Assembly: GCA_959022495.1 (NCBI GenBank)
Contig: CAUEYX010000002.1
Location: forward strand, 124,001-188,000
Direction: 5' to 3'
Source: an uncultured Lachnospiraceae bacterium
GTDB taxonomy: Bacteria; Bacillota; Clostridia; Lachnospirales; Lachnospiraceae
Length of the DNA stretch: 64,000 bases
Translations under genes and position numbers: made by a program
The notes under the pieces: model-generated
The model's input: only the letters and a program-made list of their open reading frames with translations
What the model was told of the DNA's origin: nothing
Databases searched by the model: none
Shown here: one piece after another, positions 47,956-56,750 of the stretch
Numbering within the stretch: the first letter of the stretch is position 1
Layout: each line of letters opens with the position of its first letter

Positions 47956-48599
47956 ACGGTTCGGATCACTTCCTGATCCGTATACGCCGCGATCTTATTC
48001 CGGATGCGGCGGACATGCTCCGCCACAATCGAGCTGTCTCCCTCAGCGTCATATCCGCGCACCCGCTCATAGATCCTCTCCTTGCTGAACACCTGTCCCG
48101 GATGCAGGGAGAGAAAGGAAAGGATGTCATACTCTGTGCGTGTCAGCTCGATTTCATTTGAACCGCACCACAGGCTTCTCTCCTGATAATAGATGGTCAG
48201 GTCACCGTCTCTTTTCACAGCGCCGGCGTGCCTGCCCCGCTCTTCCCGTCTCAGGTGGGCCATCACCCTTGCCCCCAGTTCTTCTATACTAAATGGCTTC
48301 ATCATGTAATCATCTCCGCCTGCCATCAGCCCGGTAATCCGATCCTGCTCCTCCACCCGCGCTGTCAAAAACAGGATGGGGCAGGATACTTTCTCCCGGA
48401 TCTGCCGACAGACACTCAGGCCGTCAAGATCCGGCATATTAATATCGAGAAGTATCATATCAAGGCCGGATACCGCTTTATCCAGCGCTTCGAATCCTCC
48501 TCCCGCTGTGAGCACTTCATAGCCCTGCAGTTCAAAATAATCTTTCAGAAGAAGTACAATCCCCTCCTCGTCGTCCACCACCAAAATCCGCTGTCCCAT
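47913..48599 (-). CDS. OmpR-family response regulator
   Basis: The 228-residue protein has a receiver domain with D52 as phosphoacceptor (LLDINMPDLDG) and K101, and a winged-helix DNA-binding domain (about 130-225, TRTEYDILSFLSLHPGQVFS). It should regulate the ABC genes that follow. GGAG precedes the ATG, and a TATAAT at 48637-48642 lies about 40 bases upstream. Confidence 0.92.
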   Translation of the reverse strand: MGQRILVVDDEEGIVLLLKDYFELQGYEVLTAGGGFEALDKAVSGLDMILLDINMPDLDGLSVCRQIREKVSCPILFLTARVEEQDRITGLMAGGDDYMMKPFSIEELGARVMAHLRREERGRHAGAVKRDGDLTIYYQERSLWCGSNEIELTRTEYDILSFLSLHPGQVFSKERIYERVRGYDAEGDSSIVAEHVRRIRNKIAAYTDQEVIRTVWGVGYQWTGSTKR

Positions 48600-48680
48600 A
48601 TTTGATCTCCTATCTTTTCCATATTCTAAAGAGATTATTATAGCAGGAGATTTCCTATCTTTTTCCTACACAGCCGCGTT

Positions 48681-49763
48681 TTATGCTCTCAATCCGCGTT
48701 TCGGAAGGGAGCGCTCCCTGACGCTTTCTGGTCTCCGCTTTTCTGCAATGCGCGCGCATACTGCCACAAGCAGGCTCACCACAAGCAGGAAATAGAAGTT
48801 GATCCCCCGGCTCACCAGCATGGACGGAATCAGATACATTCCCGTAAATACGCGGGCAAACACCGCCTGGTACATAAGCTCCGTGATCCCCTGCGCGCCC
48901 GGGAGCGGAAGCATATCCACCGCAATATATACCGAGGCCTGAAGCAGAATCACTTTTGACGCCGGACTTCCCTCCAGCCCGAATCCCAGATATACCATAT
49001 AGGTAAGCAGGAACATACTGCATCTCTGCAGAAACGTGACAGCCAGCACAGCCGCGAGCTTCCCTTTGTGCGCCTTCAGCCAGGCCACCGCATTTTGGTA
49101 ACTGTCGATAAATGTCTGTATTTTCTCCTCTCTCCGGCCGGATGGTTTCCAGATTTTCATGCGGATCAGAACGTGTTCGAAAAGAAGCGCTGTTTTTAAC
49201 ATCACTTTCGGGAAAAGCATCACGCCCAGAATGAGAATGACCAGAGTCACATTCAGGGCAAGTCCCAGCAGATAGAGCGGAAAGTATTTTCCAAGCTCCC
49301 CTCTGAGCGGGTGTATCCAGAAGATGAGAATACCGAATCCCATCACGACCAGGACGAACTTGTACGCTGCCGCCACGGTCATCAGAACGACGGTGCTGTC
49401 GGACCCCCGGTTGCCGTCCTTATTCATGTAATAGAGTTGTACCGGCTGTCCGCCCGAAGCTGACGGGGTGATGCCGGAGTAGAAAAACCCGATGAAAGAA
49501 TATTGAATGCACCGGAAAAGGGAACTGCCACTTCCCCCATCTTTCTGGGCTTTCATGGATCGGAGCAGATACCAGATCATCCAGCCTTCCGCGCACACGA
49601 AGAATACGGCCAGCCCCGCAGCCGGGATCAGGTACAGAGGCGACATCTCTGCCATGGCCTGCGCAATCTCTGCAAGGCTGCGTCCTCTGAAAAGCGCGTA
49701 TAAAGTCATCGCCATGACCACCAGAAATAATGTGATCTGAAGGGCCCGCTTCTTAGCGCTCAT
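48681..49763 (-). CDS. Flippase-like membrane protein (lysylphosphatidylglycerol synthase TM family)
   Basis: Starting at 49763 after AGAGGGGG, the protein has 360 residues and about eight helices. The SGITPSASGGQPVQLYYM stretch and MLPLPGAQGITE are hallmarks of the PF03706 family (AglD/MprF membrane domain). It lacks the MprF synthase domain. Such proteins act in lipid or lipid-linked sugar handling at the membrane. It sits with a hydrolase and a glycosyltransferase. Confidence 0.82.
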   Translation of the reverse strand: MSAKKRALQITLFLVVMAMTLYALFRGRSLAEIAQAMAEMSPLYLIPAAGLAVFFVCAEGWMIWYLLRSMKAQKDGGSGSSLFRCIQYSFIGFFYSGITPSASGGQPVQLYYMNKDGNRGSDSTVVLMTVAAAYKFVLVVMGFGILIFWIHPLRGELGKYFPLYLLGLALNVTLVILILGVMLFPKVMLKTALLFEHVLIRMKIWKPSGRREEKIQTFIDSYQNAVAWLKAHKGKLAAVLAVTFLQRCSMFLLTYMVYLGFGLEGSPASKVILLQASVYIAVDMLPLPGAQGITELMYQAVFARVFTGMYLIPSMLVSRGINFYFLLVVSLLVAVCARIAEKRRPESVRERSLPKRGLRA

Positions 49764-50409
49764 AGTCCATCCCCCTCTTTTGCATATTCTTTCCATAACC
49801 CGGTTTCAAATATACAGCGCCTGCATAAGCCGGCTGCGCCAGATGGAACACTGGAGCGCGTTTGAAATCAGGCGTCTTTCTCACAGCATCTGTCAGTTCT
49901 CTAAGGCTTCCTTCAAATAGTTTCTGCTTCTCCCTGTATTCATAAAAATCTTTTGGAGTTACAAGAGAAAAGTGTTTCTTCCATTTACAGATCCCTGCCT
50001 CAGACAAAAGTCTCGCGATATAAGAGGAACAGGTATAATGGTTTTTCTGATAAAACGGCTTATTCATCAGAATAAACGGAAGCCCCAGCACCGCGTAATG
50101 ATAGCGGAACCTTCTTCCCTCCGCCTCTCTTAATTCACGCTCTACATACCTTTTCTGTTCCAGCGTACACTCTATGCTGCACACCATATAATCCGCATCC
50201 GGGAATGCTCTTAAGATCTTCCTTTTATCTTCCTTCTCAAATCCCGCGATCAGAGGAATGGACGGATGTCTTCTGCCAATGCTGTACGCCTCTTCCAGAT
50301 ATGGGTCCAGCCCCAATACCACATGGATATATTTCTGCCGGATTGTCCTGCGGATGATCCCCGCGAAAAATCCCGGGGTGTCAACGAATCCGATGTAAAT
50401 CTGTGCCAT
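49753..50409 (-). CDS. NlpC/P60-like (permuted papain-fold, YiiX-type) putative cysteine hydrolase
   Basis: The 218-residue protein has a His in KYIHVVLGLD (about 29) before a Cys in HYTCSSYIARLLSEAG (about 132). This is the permuted His-then-Cys order of YiiX/YebB-like enzymes. It has no signal peptide, so it may act on lipids or other cytoplasmic-side substrates. It overlaps the flippase-like gene by 11 bases. Confidence 0.65.
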   Translation of the reverse strand: MAQIYIGFVDTPGFFAGIIRRTIRQKYIHVVLGLDPYLEEAYSIGRRHPSIPLIAGFEKEDKRKILRAFPDADYMVCSIECTLEQKRYVERELREAEGRRFRYHYAVLGLPFILMNKPFYQKNHYTCSSYIARLLSEAGICKWKKHFSLVTPKDFYEYREKQKLFEGSLRELTDAVRKTPDFKRAPVFHLAQPAYAGAVYLKPGYGKNMQKRGMDYER

Positions 50410-50438
50410 AGCTATGTATGCCTCCCTCTTTCTGTCGT

Positions 50439-51494
50439 TTATTGGAACTGATAGATCTTCCTGGCGAACCGGTAGCCGCCCACAGTCAGCTTCCCGCCTA
50501 ATTTCCCCGGAAGGTACGTCAGGCCGCTTAAGGTAGAATATCTCAGCCGGTAATAGAGCGCTGAATTATACTCCCTTATACTGTCCCACATCCCTTTCCG
50601 CTTCCGCTCTGCCTCCGCGGTGCGTATCAAAAGCAGATGAATGGATGAGATGGACAGCATGATCGAAATATTCCGTGTCATATAAGACGCCAGTTTCGGA
50701 TAGCGCGCCCTCACTTCATGCAGGTCCACACTCTTTGCCACCATATCCGTCACCCGGATCTGCTGGTCGATCCGCTTCATAAGCACTTTTTCATTGACTG
50801 ACTGGTCCTCCCGCCCGAGATAATAGTGATACAGATCCAGATCCATATAATAGATCCTCTCTGCGTAAGGCAGCGGCTGATAAGAAAACAAATTGTCCAC
50901 ATAGAAAGTATGTTCCGGCAGTTTTACTCCGGATTTTCTTAAGATATCTGTGCGGAACATCAGGGAATGCATAATCAGGTACTGGGACGGCCTGAACCTG
51001 CCGATTTCATTCCAAGTACACATTTGCTCTCTTGGAAAAATGTTTTTGTAATCCATCGTGCGGCTTGTCCCCTCATTCAGATGATCGTACACATAGTTGC
51101 ACACAAACAGATCCGGGACCTCCGCATCCTCTCTGCCGGCATCTCCTTCTCTCTTCTCATCTTTACAGAATTCTTTGACCTTCCCAAGAAGTTTCAAGTA
51201 AGCTTCCTTATCCAGCCAGTCATCGGAGTCCACCACTTTATAATAGATCCCCCTGGCCAGCTCCAGTCCTTTATTCACGCCGGAACCGTGTCCGCCGTTT
51301 TCCTTGTGTACAGCCCGAACGATATCCGGGTGCTTCAGCTGATACTCATCCGCAATCTCTGCCGTCCTGTCACTGGAACCGTCATTGATCAGGATGATCT
51401 CTACATCCCTGCCTCCTGCAAGCAGAGAATCCACACATCTTCGCATATAGCTCTCCGAATTGTAACATGGCACTGCAAAAGTAATATATTTCAT
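50439..51494 (-). CDS. Glycosyltransferase family 2 protein
   Basis: The 351-residue GT-A enzyme begins MKYITFAVPCYNSESYMRRC and has LINDGSSDRT and the DxD-type motif VVDSDDWLD. There are no membrane helices apart from possibly the C-terminus. It transfers a sugar from a nucleotide donor, probably to an envelope polymer. AAGGAGGCGG precedes the ATG. It heads a three-gene cluster with the hydrolase and flippase. Confidence 0.9.
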   Translation of the reverse strand: MKYITFAVPCYNSESYMRRCVDSLLAGGRDVEIILINDGSSDRTAEIADEYQLKHPDIVRAVHKENGGHGSGVNKGLELARGIYYKVVDSDDWLDKEAYLKLLGKVKEFCKDEKREGDAGREDAEVPDLFVCNYVYDHLNEGTSRTMDYKNIFPREQMCTWNEIGRFRPSQYLIMHSLMFRTDILRKSGVKLPEHTFYVDNLFSYQPLPYAERIYYMDLDLYHYYLGREDQSVNEKVLMKRIDQQIRVTDMVAKSVDLHEVRARYPKLASYMTRNISIMLSISSIHLLLIRTAEAERKRKGMWDSIREYNSALYYRLRYSTLSGLTYLPGKLGGKLTVGGYRFARKIYQFQ

Positions 51495-51572
51495 AACAAC
51501 CGCCTCCTTATATCCTCATCTGATGTATCCTCAAGGATCTTCCACCTTTCACGCTCTTATTCTAAAAAACTG

Positions 51573-51605
51573 TTCTTAAGATAACAGGAATGTAATTCTT
51601 AAGAT
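51573..51605. repeat. Direct repeat TTCTTAAGAT x2 upstream of the glycosyltransferase gene
   Basis: Two identical 10-base copies start 23 bases apart (51573 and 51596), about two helical turns. The first lies inside an inverted CTGTT...AACAG. Their location 80-110 bases before the start fits a regulator binding site, but no partner protein is evident. Confidence 0.35.
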
Positions 51606-51642
51606 TTTGAAAAGATTTGTGAAACGATGTAAAAAGAAAGTT

Positions 51643-51798
51643 TTATCTGTTAAATTTAATCAGTGCCCGGTCTGCCGCATTCCAAAGTCCTGATACTACA
51701 AACATCACAGCCCCGATCGGCACAATAATCATTACAAGGAGCGCCAGCAGGACCCAGCTGACTGCCCGTCCTGCCCGTCTTGATTTTTTCTCTTTCAT
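51643..51798 (-). CDS. Small single-helix membrane protein (51 aa)
   Basis: An open frame from ATG at 51798, after AGGAGGAAGAAAA, codes for 51 residues: a basic head (MKEKKSRRAGRA), one hydrophobic helix (VSWVLLALLVMIIVPIGAV) and a short tail. The ideal ribosome binding site and the clean topology make it a likely real gene. No family is recognised. It diverges from the membrane protein at 52026. Confidence 0.6.
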   Translation of the reverse strand: MKEKKSRRAGRAVSWVLLALLVMIIVPIGAVMFVVSGLWNAADRALIKFNR

Positions 51799-52025
51799 TT
51801 TTCTTCCTCCTGTCCGTAAATCTTATATTTTCTGTCTGCATATCTATAGTAACAGAAGCAGCCCTCAGGCTTCCATTCAGACAGCTTACAATTCTCCCAG
51901 CAGGGCTTACACTTTTGTAAGATAGAAAAAATGAAATCTTTTTTAATTTTTCAGCGGATGCCTTGAGAAAGAGGGGAAAAAGTTATAACATAAGGGAAGT
52001 TTTTTTCAGAAAGCGAGGAAAGCCC

Positions 52026-52793
52026 ATGAAACATGAAACGGATTTCTCTGATCTATTTGACGATGATTTTGAAGTAACTTATGACGACGGCTGGGAAGAT
52101 GCCGATCCCGGCCCGGACATCACATACAGCCGGGATACAGGCACTCCCTTTGATGATGAACCGGATGACGGGCCCACACATGATATGGATGTCAGGCGCG
52201 TCCACCGCAGTTATGACGCAGACAGCGGCGGCAGTTATGAATCTGAGGGAGCACGCCCCTCCCGCCGCAGATCCAGACGGGGCGTGCCTCTGGCCGCTCC
52301 GATCCGCAGAGGCGGCCGCGTCCTCTCTCGGGCCGCGGCATCCCTGGTACGATGTTTAACCGCTGTACTGATTCTCACGACAACAGTTTACGTCACTTAT
52401 ACTTTCTGGAGAGCGAGCACACCCTACGGGGATATTGCGGACTCGATACGTACAAGGAATATCTCCCTTACTCTTGCGGCTTACCTCTGCGTGGCTGCGA
52501 TCTTTCTGCTCTTTGAGTTCATCGCCCTGCTCTGGTCCATGACAAGAGTGCGCGTGCGGGATGAATCCGGTTCCTGGAAAGAAGACACCGGACGGGGGCT
52601 TTCTTCTTTCCTATGGGTTTTCGCCACCTCTTATGCGGCATTCCTCCTGTACCGTTTCCTTCCGGAGTCTCCGGAAATCCTGTACGGACTGAGAGGCGCG
52701 CTGGAAGTGTATGGTTCCATGCACAATGTTCTCTTCGGCCTGTGCGCAGCCGGCGTGGTCTCCTGCCTTGTGCGAAAATATTTCTCACACTGA
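52026..52793 (+). CDS. Membrane protein with acidic disordered N-terminus
   Basis: The ATG at 52026 follows GAGGAAAG and gives 255 residues. About the first 80 are very acidic and low-complexity (DLFDDDFEVTYDDGWEDAD), followed by an Arg-rich stretch (ARPSRRRSRRG). Four hydrophobic segments follow (about 110-130, 150-175, 195-215, 235-252). Topology suggests the acidic part is cytoplasmic. I do not recognise a family. Confidence 0.65.
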   Translation: MKHETDFSDLFDDDFEVTYDDGWEDADPGPDITYSRDTGTPFDDEPDDGPTHDMDVRRVHRSYDADSGGSYESEGARPSRRRSRRGVPLAAPIRRGGRVLSRAAASLVRCLTAVLILTTTVYVTYTFWRASTPYGDIADSIRTRNISLTLAAYLCVAAIFLLFEFIALLWSMTRVRVRDESGSWKEDTGRGLSSFLWVFATSYAAFLLYRFLPESPEILYGLRGALEVYGSMHNVLFGLCAAGVVSCLVRKYFSH

Positions 52794-52861
52794 GCGTCTT
52801 CTCCCTGACCGTTTCCCCGGCGTCTGCCATCCGGCCGCATAAAACCCGTCAGGGGAGCGCT

Positions 52862-53752
52862 CTATGGTTTCTCAACACGGATCTTGACCAGGTTATCTGC
52901 CTGCCTCTGCAGACTGCCCCGGTAGCTTACGCCCCTGTATCTTCGGATCTGCTGCTGTGTCCTTCCCATCCGGTCCGCCGTCTGTCCGGGCGACGCCCCA
53001 TAGGCAAAGAGGTTAAATGCGCAGCAGTTCCGCACTGCCTCCGCGCTGTAATGCCCGATTCCGGCTTTCTGGCAGTATTTCTTCATCATCCGGCTGATGT
53101 ACATTGTATTGAGGCGGCGGCCCCTCCGGTTGTAGAAAAAACTGGGATAATCTTCCCTCCGCTCCATGTACTCCATCACAATCTCCCACACATCCCCTGG
53201 GATATAGCAGGGTTTCTCCCTGCCATCCAGCAGGACAAAAACATCCTCCCCATAACATACAAAATTCTCTGCTCCGTTCAGCCCGGTAATCTCCGTGGAC
53301 GAAAGCCCTGCGCGGTACATCAGCGTCAGAATGGTATATACCGCCAGATCCTCTGACGCTGCTTTCAAAAGCGCGTCCATGTCCTGCACAGGCACAGATC
53401 TGGCCAGATCTTTTTCTTTTTCCATAGTTTTCAGATACGGATAAAAGAAATCTTGATATGTTTCCGGTTCTCCCGACTCCTCTGCCGCGAATTGAAGAAA
53501 AGAATGGAGCTCCCGGAACTTTTTCGTCACAGTCAGGGGGCTGATCCTGCCATCCTCTATCTTTGCTTTCATCCAGATATAGTAGCCCTGAACATCCCCC
53601 TTTCGCGCCTCTTCCAGGCACTTCCCGCAGTAACGGCAGAATTCCATCATATCTGACCGGTAAGACGCTTCTGTTGTATGACTCTTAAACCGTTTTCTAA
53701 ATTTCTCCCATATTTCTTTGTTGACAAATTTTTGATGATCGTTCTGGCTCAA
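52862..53752 (-). CDS. Tyrosine recombinase-like protein with degenerate active site
   Basis: The 296-residue protein has the SAM-like core-binding domain (about 5-105) and the integrase catalytic domain (about 120-290). The first Arg is present (MYRAGLSSTEITGL) and the second Arg in EAVRNCCAFNLFAYGAS. The His of the HxxR box is replaced by Glu, and the usual LGH becomes MGR (TADRMGRTQQQIRRYRG). It starts with TTG after GGGGAGG. No att sites or phage genes are near. It may have lost recombinase activity or work differently. Confidence 0.75.
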   Translation of the reverse strand: MSQNDHQKFVNKEIWEKFRKRFKSHTTEASYRSDMMEFCRYCGKCLEEARKGDVQGYYIWMKAKIEDGRISPLTVTKKFRELHSFLQFAAEESGEPETYQDFFYPYLKTMEKEKDLARSVPVQDMDALLKAASEDLAVYTILTLMYRAGLSSTEITGLNGAENFVCYGEDVFVLLDGREKPCYIPGDVWEIVMEYMERREDYPSFFYNRRGRRLNTMYISRMMKKYCQKAGIGHYSAEAVRNCCAFNLFAYGASPGQTADRMGRTQQQIRRYRGVSYRGSLQRQADNLVKIRVEKP

Positions 53753-53846
53753 TCGGATGCCTCCCCTTCCTTGTTCAAATTTCTTATATAAATGTTATTA
53801 GTATTATTCATACTATAACATTTTGTACGTATCAACGCAATAAAAA

Positions 53847-53894
53847 TCGGAGAGATTCAGCGGCCGGAAGATATCCGACGCTGAATCTCTCCGA
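53847..53894 (-). terminator. Terminator of the ECF transporter gene
   Basis: A 15-base-pair stem (CGGAGAGATTCAGCG and its complement) is followed by TTTTTATTG on the minus strand, just past the S-component gene. Confidence 0.85.
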
Positions 53895-53905
53895 AATGCA
53901 GATCC

Positions 53906-54472
53906 TCACTCTGCCTCAGAAGGGATTTCCTTCTTATGTGCATGGAAGTGCACCATCCCCGTCTTCCCAAGGGCTGCCATCACTGTGGGAATCAGGACAA
54001 GCTGGATTAGGATTCCGGGAACCGCGTTCAGGAATGCACCGGCGAGGAACATTTTCATTGTGAATGCTCCTCCCGATATCCCAAGCAGAACCAGCTGGGC
54101 CGCTGCCCAGACCAGTCTCCCCGCAATCATTGCTGTAAGCAGGGCCCGGTAGAGGGCTATGATACATTTCCATTTAGACAGGGAATACATCAGTCCAATC
54201 ACGAGTCCGTATGTCATTAGTTCAAACGCCATGGCAATTCCCGTTGGGAATAAAACCGGCATGCCGAAAACCAGATAGCGGAGAAGCGGAAGGACGAATC
54301 CAAGCACTGCCCCGTACTGCCAGCCGCAGATCAAACCGCACAGCAGAACCGGAATGTGCATGGGGAGCATCATATTGCCGATCTGCGGAATCTGGCCTGT
54401 CAGGAATGGCAGCACCATCCCCACAGCCAGGAACATGGCGGAAAGTGTCAGGTTTTTCGTTGTTTTACTCAT
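53906..54472 (-). CDS. ECF transporter S component
   Basis: This 188-residue protein with six hydrophobic segments starts MSKTTKNLTLSAMFLAVGMVLPF, the typical first helix with the AxxxA-like pattern that docks on the EcfT subunit. It would bind a vitamin or cofactor precursor and use the shared EcfAAT module, which is elsewhere. No riboswitch is visible in front of it, so the substrate is not indicated. It follows two small genes with 60 bases between. Confidence 0.8.
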   Translation of the reverse strand: MSKTTKNLTLSAMFLAVGMVLPFLTGQIPQIGNMMLPMHIPVLLCGLICGWQYGAVLGFVLPLLRYLVFGMPVLFPTGIAMAFELMTYGLVIGLMYSLSKWKCIIALYRALLTAMIAGRLVWAAAQLVLLGISGGAFTMKMFLAGAFLNAVPGILIQLVLIPTVMAALGKTGMVHFHAHKKEIPSEAE

Positions 54473-54532
54473 AAAAGTTTCCCTCCTCTTCAGGCAGCTC
54501 CCATGTCACAGGAAGTAATTCTGCCGTAACAT

Positions 54533-54763
54533 TTACTCATCAAATTCAAGCACCGCAATGTGGAACTGCGGTGTCTCCTTTAATTCTTTCACCGTGCCTC
54601 TCCGCGATTTCAGCCGCTCTGCCTGCTTAAAATTCGCGCTCATGCCCAGGGCATGCTCAATCATGTAATAATACGACGACGGCAGCACACCTTCTGTGAC
54701 ATTCACTTCCATTCCGGGTTTCAGCGCCTCGGTATCTTCAATCGTAAATTCCATCTCTCTCAT
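54533..54763 (-). CDS. Small uncharacterised protein (76 aa)
   Basis: A 76-residue acidic protein starting MREMEFTIEDTEALKPGMEVNVTEG; GGAG lies nine bases before the ATG. The pattern of beta strands around a central helix suggests a small compact domain, but no family is recognised. It lies between the ureidoglycolate lyase-like gene and the ECF S component and is probably co-transcribed. Confidence 0.6.
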   Translation of the reverse strand: MREMEFTIEDTEALKPGMEVNVTEGVLPSSYYYMIEHALGMSANFKQAERLKSRRGTVKELKETPQFHIAVLEFDE

Positions 54764-54811
54764 GCGGTTACTCTCCTGCTGTTGATAGTAATATCTCGCT
54801 CCTGCACGTTC

Positions 54812-55303
54812 TTACAGTTCAATGATAAACTGGTCCTCCTCTTTAAAATCCACCACTGTGCAGTCATTCGCGTAAGTACACTCCGGCAGGATAATGAGCG
54901 CCTGGAGTTCTTCCTCATGCACCGGCAGCGGAGCCAGATGCCAGACAGCTGTATGGATCTTTACCAGCGTTCCCTTGGGGACGATAAAAGCTTTTGTCAG
55001 CTCCGGCACAGGTGTCCCCGCGGACGCGGGCGCCACATGAACAATCATATCGTCATTCAGCGGCAGGATCATCTCCGGTGTCGTTGTATGATACTCTGCC
55101 TGGGTAATCTTCATCACTTCCGGCTTTTTGACCAGGATCGGGGAAAAAGCCGCTCTTGAAAGATAGGATTCCGTCATCCGGTCCGGAAAAAAGCGGTGAA
55201 GCTCCCCGTTCAGGGAATATCCCTCTGGTTCACACATATGATAAAATGTGCCGTAAGGCGCATAAGACTCATAAGTAATGGGTTCTGCTTTGACTTTCCT
55301 CAT
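54812..55303 (-). CDS. Ureidoglycolate lyase (AllA)-like cupin protein
   Basis: The start at 55303 follows AAGGAG and gives 163 residues. The C-terminal half (TKAFIVPKGTLVKIHTAVWHLAP, then NDCTVVDF and EDQFIIEL) lines up with AllA, including the histidines that surround its active site. AllA releases urea from ureidoglycolate in purine breakdown. No other allantoin genes are near, so a related keto-acid or lactone-type substrate is possible. Confidence 0.65.
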   Translation of the reverse strand: MRKVKAEPITYESYAPYGTFYHMCEPEGYSLNGELHRFFPDRMTESYLSRAAFSPILVKKPEVMKITQAEYHTTTPEMILPLNDDMIVHVAPASAGTPVPELTKAFIVPKGTLVKIHTAVWHLAPLPVHEEELQALIILPECTYANDCTVVDFKEEDQFIIEL

Positions 55304-55361
55304 AATTGTGTCACTCCTTTTCTTCATGCAGATACCGGGAAACGTCTCCCCGGTTCTCTGC

Positions 55362-55565
55362 TCAGCTTATATCCAGCTCTGGCGGTTCATCCAGATGCTC
55401 GGATACGTATTTTCCATTTTTCTTCCTCTGACGCACACACTCTGTCAGCAGATATTCAATCTGTCCGTTGACCGAGCGGAAGTCATCTTCTGCCCAGGCT
55501 GCAATGGCATCGTAGAGCTTCGCTGAGAGTCTGAGGGGAATTTGTTTCTTTTTGTTCTCTGTCAT
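55362..55565 (-). CDS. Small Arc/ribbon-helix-helix DNA-binding protein
   Basis: The 67-residue protein has the RHH pattern: a strand [38 protein letters not shown] followed by a polar tail. Such dimers bind short palindromes. It lies 28 bases after the SPFH gene and may be its repressor, acting at the palindrome over the promoter. Confidence 0.75.
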   Translation of the reverse strand: MTENKKKQIPLRLSAKLYDAIAAWAEDDFRSVNGQIEYLLTECVRQRKKNGKYVSEHLDEPPELDIS

Positions 55566-55593
55566 GCAGTCTGCCTGTCCGCTTCCTGCCGGA

Positions 55594-56616
55594 TCAATAG
55601 AGACTGCCGGAATTTACAACCGGCTGGGCATCCCTGTTGCCGCAGAGTACGACAAGCAGATTGGATACCATTGCAGCCTTTCTCTCTTCATCCAATTCCA
55701 CGACCCCATTCTGGTTCAGCCGGTCCAGAGCCATCTCCACCATTCCAACCGCGCCGTCCACGATCATCTTTCTCGCGTCGACGATGGCTGACGCCTGCTG
55801 TCTCTGGAGCATCACTGCCGCGATTTCCGAAGCATACGCAAGATACGTGATGCGCGCCTCCACAATTTCTAATCCTGCTTCCCCCACTCTTCCCTGGATC
55901 TCATCACGGATTCTTGCTGCGACGACTTCACTTGAGCCTCTTAAGCTGCCTTCATCCGCGATCCCGTCTCCTGTGGTATCTACATTAGGGGCCACATCGT
56001 ACGGATAAATACGCACGATATTTCGAAGCGCTGTGTCACACTGAAGTGAGAGATATTCTTTATAGTTATCCACATGGAACACTGCTTTCGCCGTATCCAC
56101 CACACGCCACATGACCGCGATCCCGATCTCCACCGGATTCCCCAGGCAGTCATTGATCTTCTGCCGGTTATTGTTCAAAGTCATGATCTTGAGAGAAATG
56201 CGCTTACCCGAGGTATCAATAACCGTATTCCCCATATGAACCCCGAGAGTAACCGGCGCTTTTGACGCTTTGCTGTCTACATCGCCGCTCTGGTTCAGAT
56301 GGGTGTCTGCCGCCGGATTCACACTGGTGCAGAACGGATTCACAAAATAGAAACCGTCTCCTTTCAATGTTCCCACATACCTGCCAAACAGGGTGAGCAC
56401 CAGCGCTTCCTGCGGTTTTAATACCTTCAGGCCGCAGTAAGGGAACCAGCCGATACAAAGCCAGATAATACTGACCACAAGAAGTGCCGGACTTTTACCG
56501 TCGTTGATCATCATGCCTCCGAAAACACATCCCGCAGCGGCCGCAAGATAAAGCAGCGTTGTCAGGATCAGCGCCAGCATACCGTTTTTCCTATTTAACA
56601 GAACTTTCTCTTCCAT
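55594..56616 (-). CDS. SPFH/band 7 domain protein
   Basis: The 340-residue protein has two N-terminal membrane helices (about 14-36 and 44-62) and an SPFH domain (about 65-260). The domain includes FYFVNPF and [27 protein letters not shown], followed by a helical region with [15 protein letters not shown]. Such proteins form membrane scaffolds (flotillin/slipin type). AAGGAGG precedes the ATG. It forms an operon with the RHH gene. Confidence 0.88.
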   Translation of the reverse strand: MEEKVLLNRKNGMLALILTTLLYLAAAAGCVFGGMMINDGKSPALLVVSIIWLCIGWFPYCGLKVLKPQEALVLTLFGRYVGTLKGDGFYFVNPFCTSVNPAADTHLNQSGDVDSKASKAPVTLGVHMGNTVIDTSGKRISLKIMTLNNNRQKINDCLGNPVEIGIAVMWRVVDTAKAVFHVDNYKEYLSLQCDTALRNIVRIYPYDVAPNVDTTGDGIADEGSLRGSSEVVAARIRDEIQGRVGEAGLEIVEARITYLAYASEIAAVMLQRQQASAIVDARKMIVDGAVGMVEMALDRLNQNGVVELDEERKAAMVSNLLVVLCGNRDAQPVVNSGSLY

Positions 56617-56649
56617 GTCAATTCCTCCTTCTATTAAGAGAATTTCTTT

Positions 56650-56670
56650 TTGATATCATCATGATATCAA
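56650..56670. promoter_or_regulatory. Palindromic operator over the SPFH promoter
   Basis: Two perfect 10-base arms (TTGATATCAT and ATGATATCAA) flank a single central base. The right arm contains the -10 box TATCAT (56661-56666) of a promoter whose -35 is TTTACA (56684-56689), spacing 17. A protein bound here would block RNA polymerase; the RHH protein of the operon is the obvious candidate. Confidence 0.65.
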
Positions 56671-56750
56671 ATTGCTATTCAGATGTAAAGAGGAATCTCG
56701 AATATGAATAAATATTTTCAGATAAACATTCTTTTCCAATCAGCCGGCAG

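Noticed and set aside
52613..53356. 247-codon plus-strand frame opposite the recombinase-like gene
   Set aside because: No domain is recognisable, and the minus-strand protein has both recombinase domains.
52862..53905. Possible integrated element around the recombinase-like gene
   Set aside because: No flanking direct repeats, tRNA end or other mobile genes are visible, and the active site is degenerate.
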